Part shown: in pieces, positions 62,667 to 64,000 of the stretch | Position numbering within the stretch: position 1 is the stretch's first letter | Layout of the letters: each line of letters opens with the position of its first letter | DNA from: Stenotrophomonas maltophilia D457 | GTDB lineage: Bacteria > Pseudomonadota > Gammaproteobacteria > Xanthomonadales > Xanthomonadaceae | Direction: 5' to 3' | DNA: 64,000 nt | Assembly (NCBI RefSeq): GCF_000284595.1 | Contig: NC_017671.1 | Span: forward strand, 331,001 to 395,000 | The notes under the pieces: model-generated | The model's input: only the letters and a program-made list of their open reading frames with translations | Databases searched by the model: none | Told to the model about the DNA's origin: nothing | Program-made: the position numbers and the translations under genes

Positions 62667-63878
62667 GTGTCCTCGATTGAAGAAGCCCTTGCCCTGATCG
62701 GCCGTGGTGCCGACGAGATCCTCAAGCTCGAGGATCTGCGTGCGCGCCTGCAGGAAGGCCGCCCGCTGCGGATCAAGGCCGGCTTCGACCCCACCGCGCC
62801 CGACCTGCACCTGGGCCATACGGTGCTGCTGAACAAGATGCGCCAGTTCCAGGACCTGGGCCACCAGGTCATTTTCCTGATCGGCGACTTCACCGGCATG
62901 ATCGGCGACCCGTCCGGCAAGAGCCTGACCCGCAAACCGCTCAGCCGCGATGACGTGCTGGCCAACGCCCGAACCTACGAGGAACAGGTGTTCAAGGTGC
63001 TCGACCGCAGCCGTACCGAAGTCCGCTTCAACTCGGAGTGGTTCGGCAAGATGGGCGCGGCCGACATGATCCGCCTGGCCGGCCAGCACACCGTGGCGCG
63101 CATGCTCGAGCGCGACGACTTCGCCAAGCGCTATGCCGCCCAGCAGTCCATCGCCATCCACGAGTTCCTGTACCCGCTGGTGCAGGGCTACGATTCGGTG
63201 GCCCTGGAGGCCGACGTCGAACTGGGCGGTACCGACCAGAAGTTCAACCTGCTGATGGGCCGTGGCCTGCAGGAACACCACGGCCAGAAGCCGCAGGTGG
63301 TGCTGACCATGCCGCTGCTGGAAGGCCTGGACGGCGTCAACAAGATGTCCAAGTCGCTGGGCAACTACATTGGCATCAGCGAGCCGGCCATCGACATCGT
63401 CACCAAGACCATGAAGGTGGACGACACCCTGATGTGGCGCTGGATCGAACTGCTGTCCTTCGACATCAGCCAGGCCGAAGCCGTGCAGCTGCGCGAGCAG
63501 GTGGCCAATGGCGGCTTGAACCCGCGTGTGGTCAAGCTGCGCCTGGCGCGTGAACTGGCGACCCGTTTCCACGACGCCGCCGCGGCCGAGCAGGCCATTG
63601 CAGGCTGGGAAGCAGCGGTGACCGGGCAGGGTGACATTACCCAGCTGCCGCTGCAGGACGTGGCGATTCCGGCCGAAGGACTGCGTATCGCTGCGCTGCT
63701 GACGGCGGCCGGCCTGACCCCGAGCAACTCTGAAGCCAATCGCAAGCTCAAGGAGCGCGCGGTCAAGGTCGACGGTGAAGTGGTCGAAGATGGCCAGCAG
63801 GTGCTGCAGCCGGGCTTCGAAGGCCTGCTGCAGGTCGGCAAGCGTACTTTCGCCCGCGTGCGCCTGGTCACTGCCTGA
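62667..63878 (+). CDS. tyrS: Tyrosyl-tRNA synthetase
   Basis: 403 residues from GTG 62667, with GGGAG nine bases upstream; the frame is open back to 62472, but that part overlaps the divergent M23 gene. The class I marks are HLGH at 48-51 ([12 protein letters not shown]) and KMSKS at 226-230 ([10 protein letters not shown]). The S4 domain is at the C-terminus ([20 protein letters not shown]). This is the TyrZ-like (type 2) TyrRS. It charges tRNA-Tyr. A terminator and a SMAG unit follow. Confidence 0.96.
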   Translation: MSSIEEALALIGRGADEILKLEDLRARLQEGRPLRIKAGFDPTAPDLHLGHTVLLNKMRQFQDLGHQVIFLIGDFTGMIGDPSGKSLTRKPLSRDDVLANARTYEEQVFKVLDRSRTEVRFNSEWFGKMGAADMIRLAGQHTVARMLERDDFAKRYAAQQSIAIHEFLYPLVQGYDSVALEADVELGGTDQKFNLLMGRGLQEHHGQKPQVVLTMPLLEGLDGVNKMSKSLGNYIGISEPAIDIVTKTMKVDDTLMWRWIELLSFDISQAEAVQLREQVANGGLNPRVVKLRLARELATRFHDAAAAEQAIAGWEAAVTGQGDITQLPLQDVAIPAEGLRIAALLTAAGLTPSNSEANRKLKERAVKVDGEVVEDGQQVLQPGFEGLLQVGKRTFARVRLVTA

Positions 63879-63884
63879 CAGCAG

Positions 63885-63915
63885 GGAAGGGCCGGCGCCA
63901 GCCGGCCCTTCCTTA
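63885..63915 (+). terminator. Rho-independent terminator of tyrS
   Basis: 12-bp perfect stem GGAAGGGCCGGC / GCCGGCCCTTCC (63885-63896 with 63901-63912) with a GCCA loop, followed by TTATGCTCTTG. It begins seven bases after the tyrS stop. The T tract is weak. Confidence 0.75.
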
Positions 63916-63922
63916 TGCTCTT

Positions 63923-63946
63923 GTAGAGCCAAGCCTACGCTTGGCT
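63923..63946. repeat. SMAG unit with compensatory stem changes
   Basis: GTAGAGCCAAGC / GCTTGGCT. Relative to the common unit, C-G pairs of the stem are replaced by A-T on both arms (CCGAGC to CCAAGC, GCTCGG to GCTTGG), so pairing is kept. It lies after the tyrS terminator. Confidence 0.8.
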
Positions 63947-64000
63947 GCGCTTCGCGGGTTTCTACCGCAGCGCGACGGATGAACAGATGCAACATCCGGT

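Overview
The window looks like chromosomal DNA of the Stenotrophomonas maltophilia complex (Xanthomonadaceae). The DNA is GC-rich with GC-ending codons. It contains an Ax21 outer-membrane protein gene and a probable ampN-ampG-type pair. The gene ends are dotted with short palindromes that begin GTAG, the hallmark of the S. maltophilia SMAG repeats. I saw no tRNA, rRNA, CRISPR array, integrase, transposase or prophage. Species assignment rests on these features and on remembered family sequences, not on a database search.

Layout. 1-7.7 kb: the 3' end of a probable trpS, a small membrane protein, an MBL-fold hydrolase, an exported M28 peptidase, a KgtP-like symporter, and two overlapping DMT exporters (yedA-like, rarD). 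7.8-11.4 kb: a large TonB-dependent receptor with a hairpin in its leader, and a lone Imm35/YrhB-type protein. 11.4-18.1 kb: an efflux-like operon (adaptor, ABC ATPase, two FtsX-type permeases) divergent from a DesK/DesR-like two-component pair. 18.2-25.7 kb: a 486-bp inverted-repeat element, a cytochrome b561/catalase-like pair, an M17 aminopeptidase, a HAD phosphatase, a secreted protein, an AI-2E family permease and a yqjD-yqjE-yqjK-like set. 25.8-33 kb: a Do-type protease, a histone H1-like Lys/Ala repeat protein, a Gly-rich membrane protein, a DUF1428 protein, an S9 peptidase with an odd nucleophile elbow, and ax21.

33-47 kb: a LuxR-type regulator, DUF6165 protein, TorF-type porin, MFS/LysR divergent pair, yehS, ydfG, an SPOR protein with argS, radC, a second LuxR-type regulator, and the coaBC-dut-algC row. 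47.2-55.8 kb: a 259-bp element with 24-bp terminal inverted repeats, then the full potassium-uptake operon kdpFABCDE, including a 30-residue kdpF. 55.8-64 kb: pyrE divergent from an exonuclease III gene that overlaps ampG, then anmK, an M23 endopeptidase and tyrS.

How the genes work together. Potassium transport and its own two-component control form one operon. The ABC efflux genes face a DesKR-like pair across a 14-bp perfect palindrome, which suggests local control. AmpG, AnmK and the M23 peptidase lie within 5 kb and all serve cell-wall turnover; AmpG in this species is linked to beta-lactamase induction. The catalase-like and b561 proteins overlap by four bases and probably act together outside the inner membrane.

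Most of the window is ordinary core genome. The most unusual material is the non-coding repeats, the leader hairpin of the receptor gene, the Arg codon next to the S9 nucleophile, and the unstudied ABC/DesKR module.
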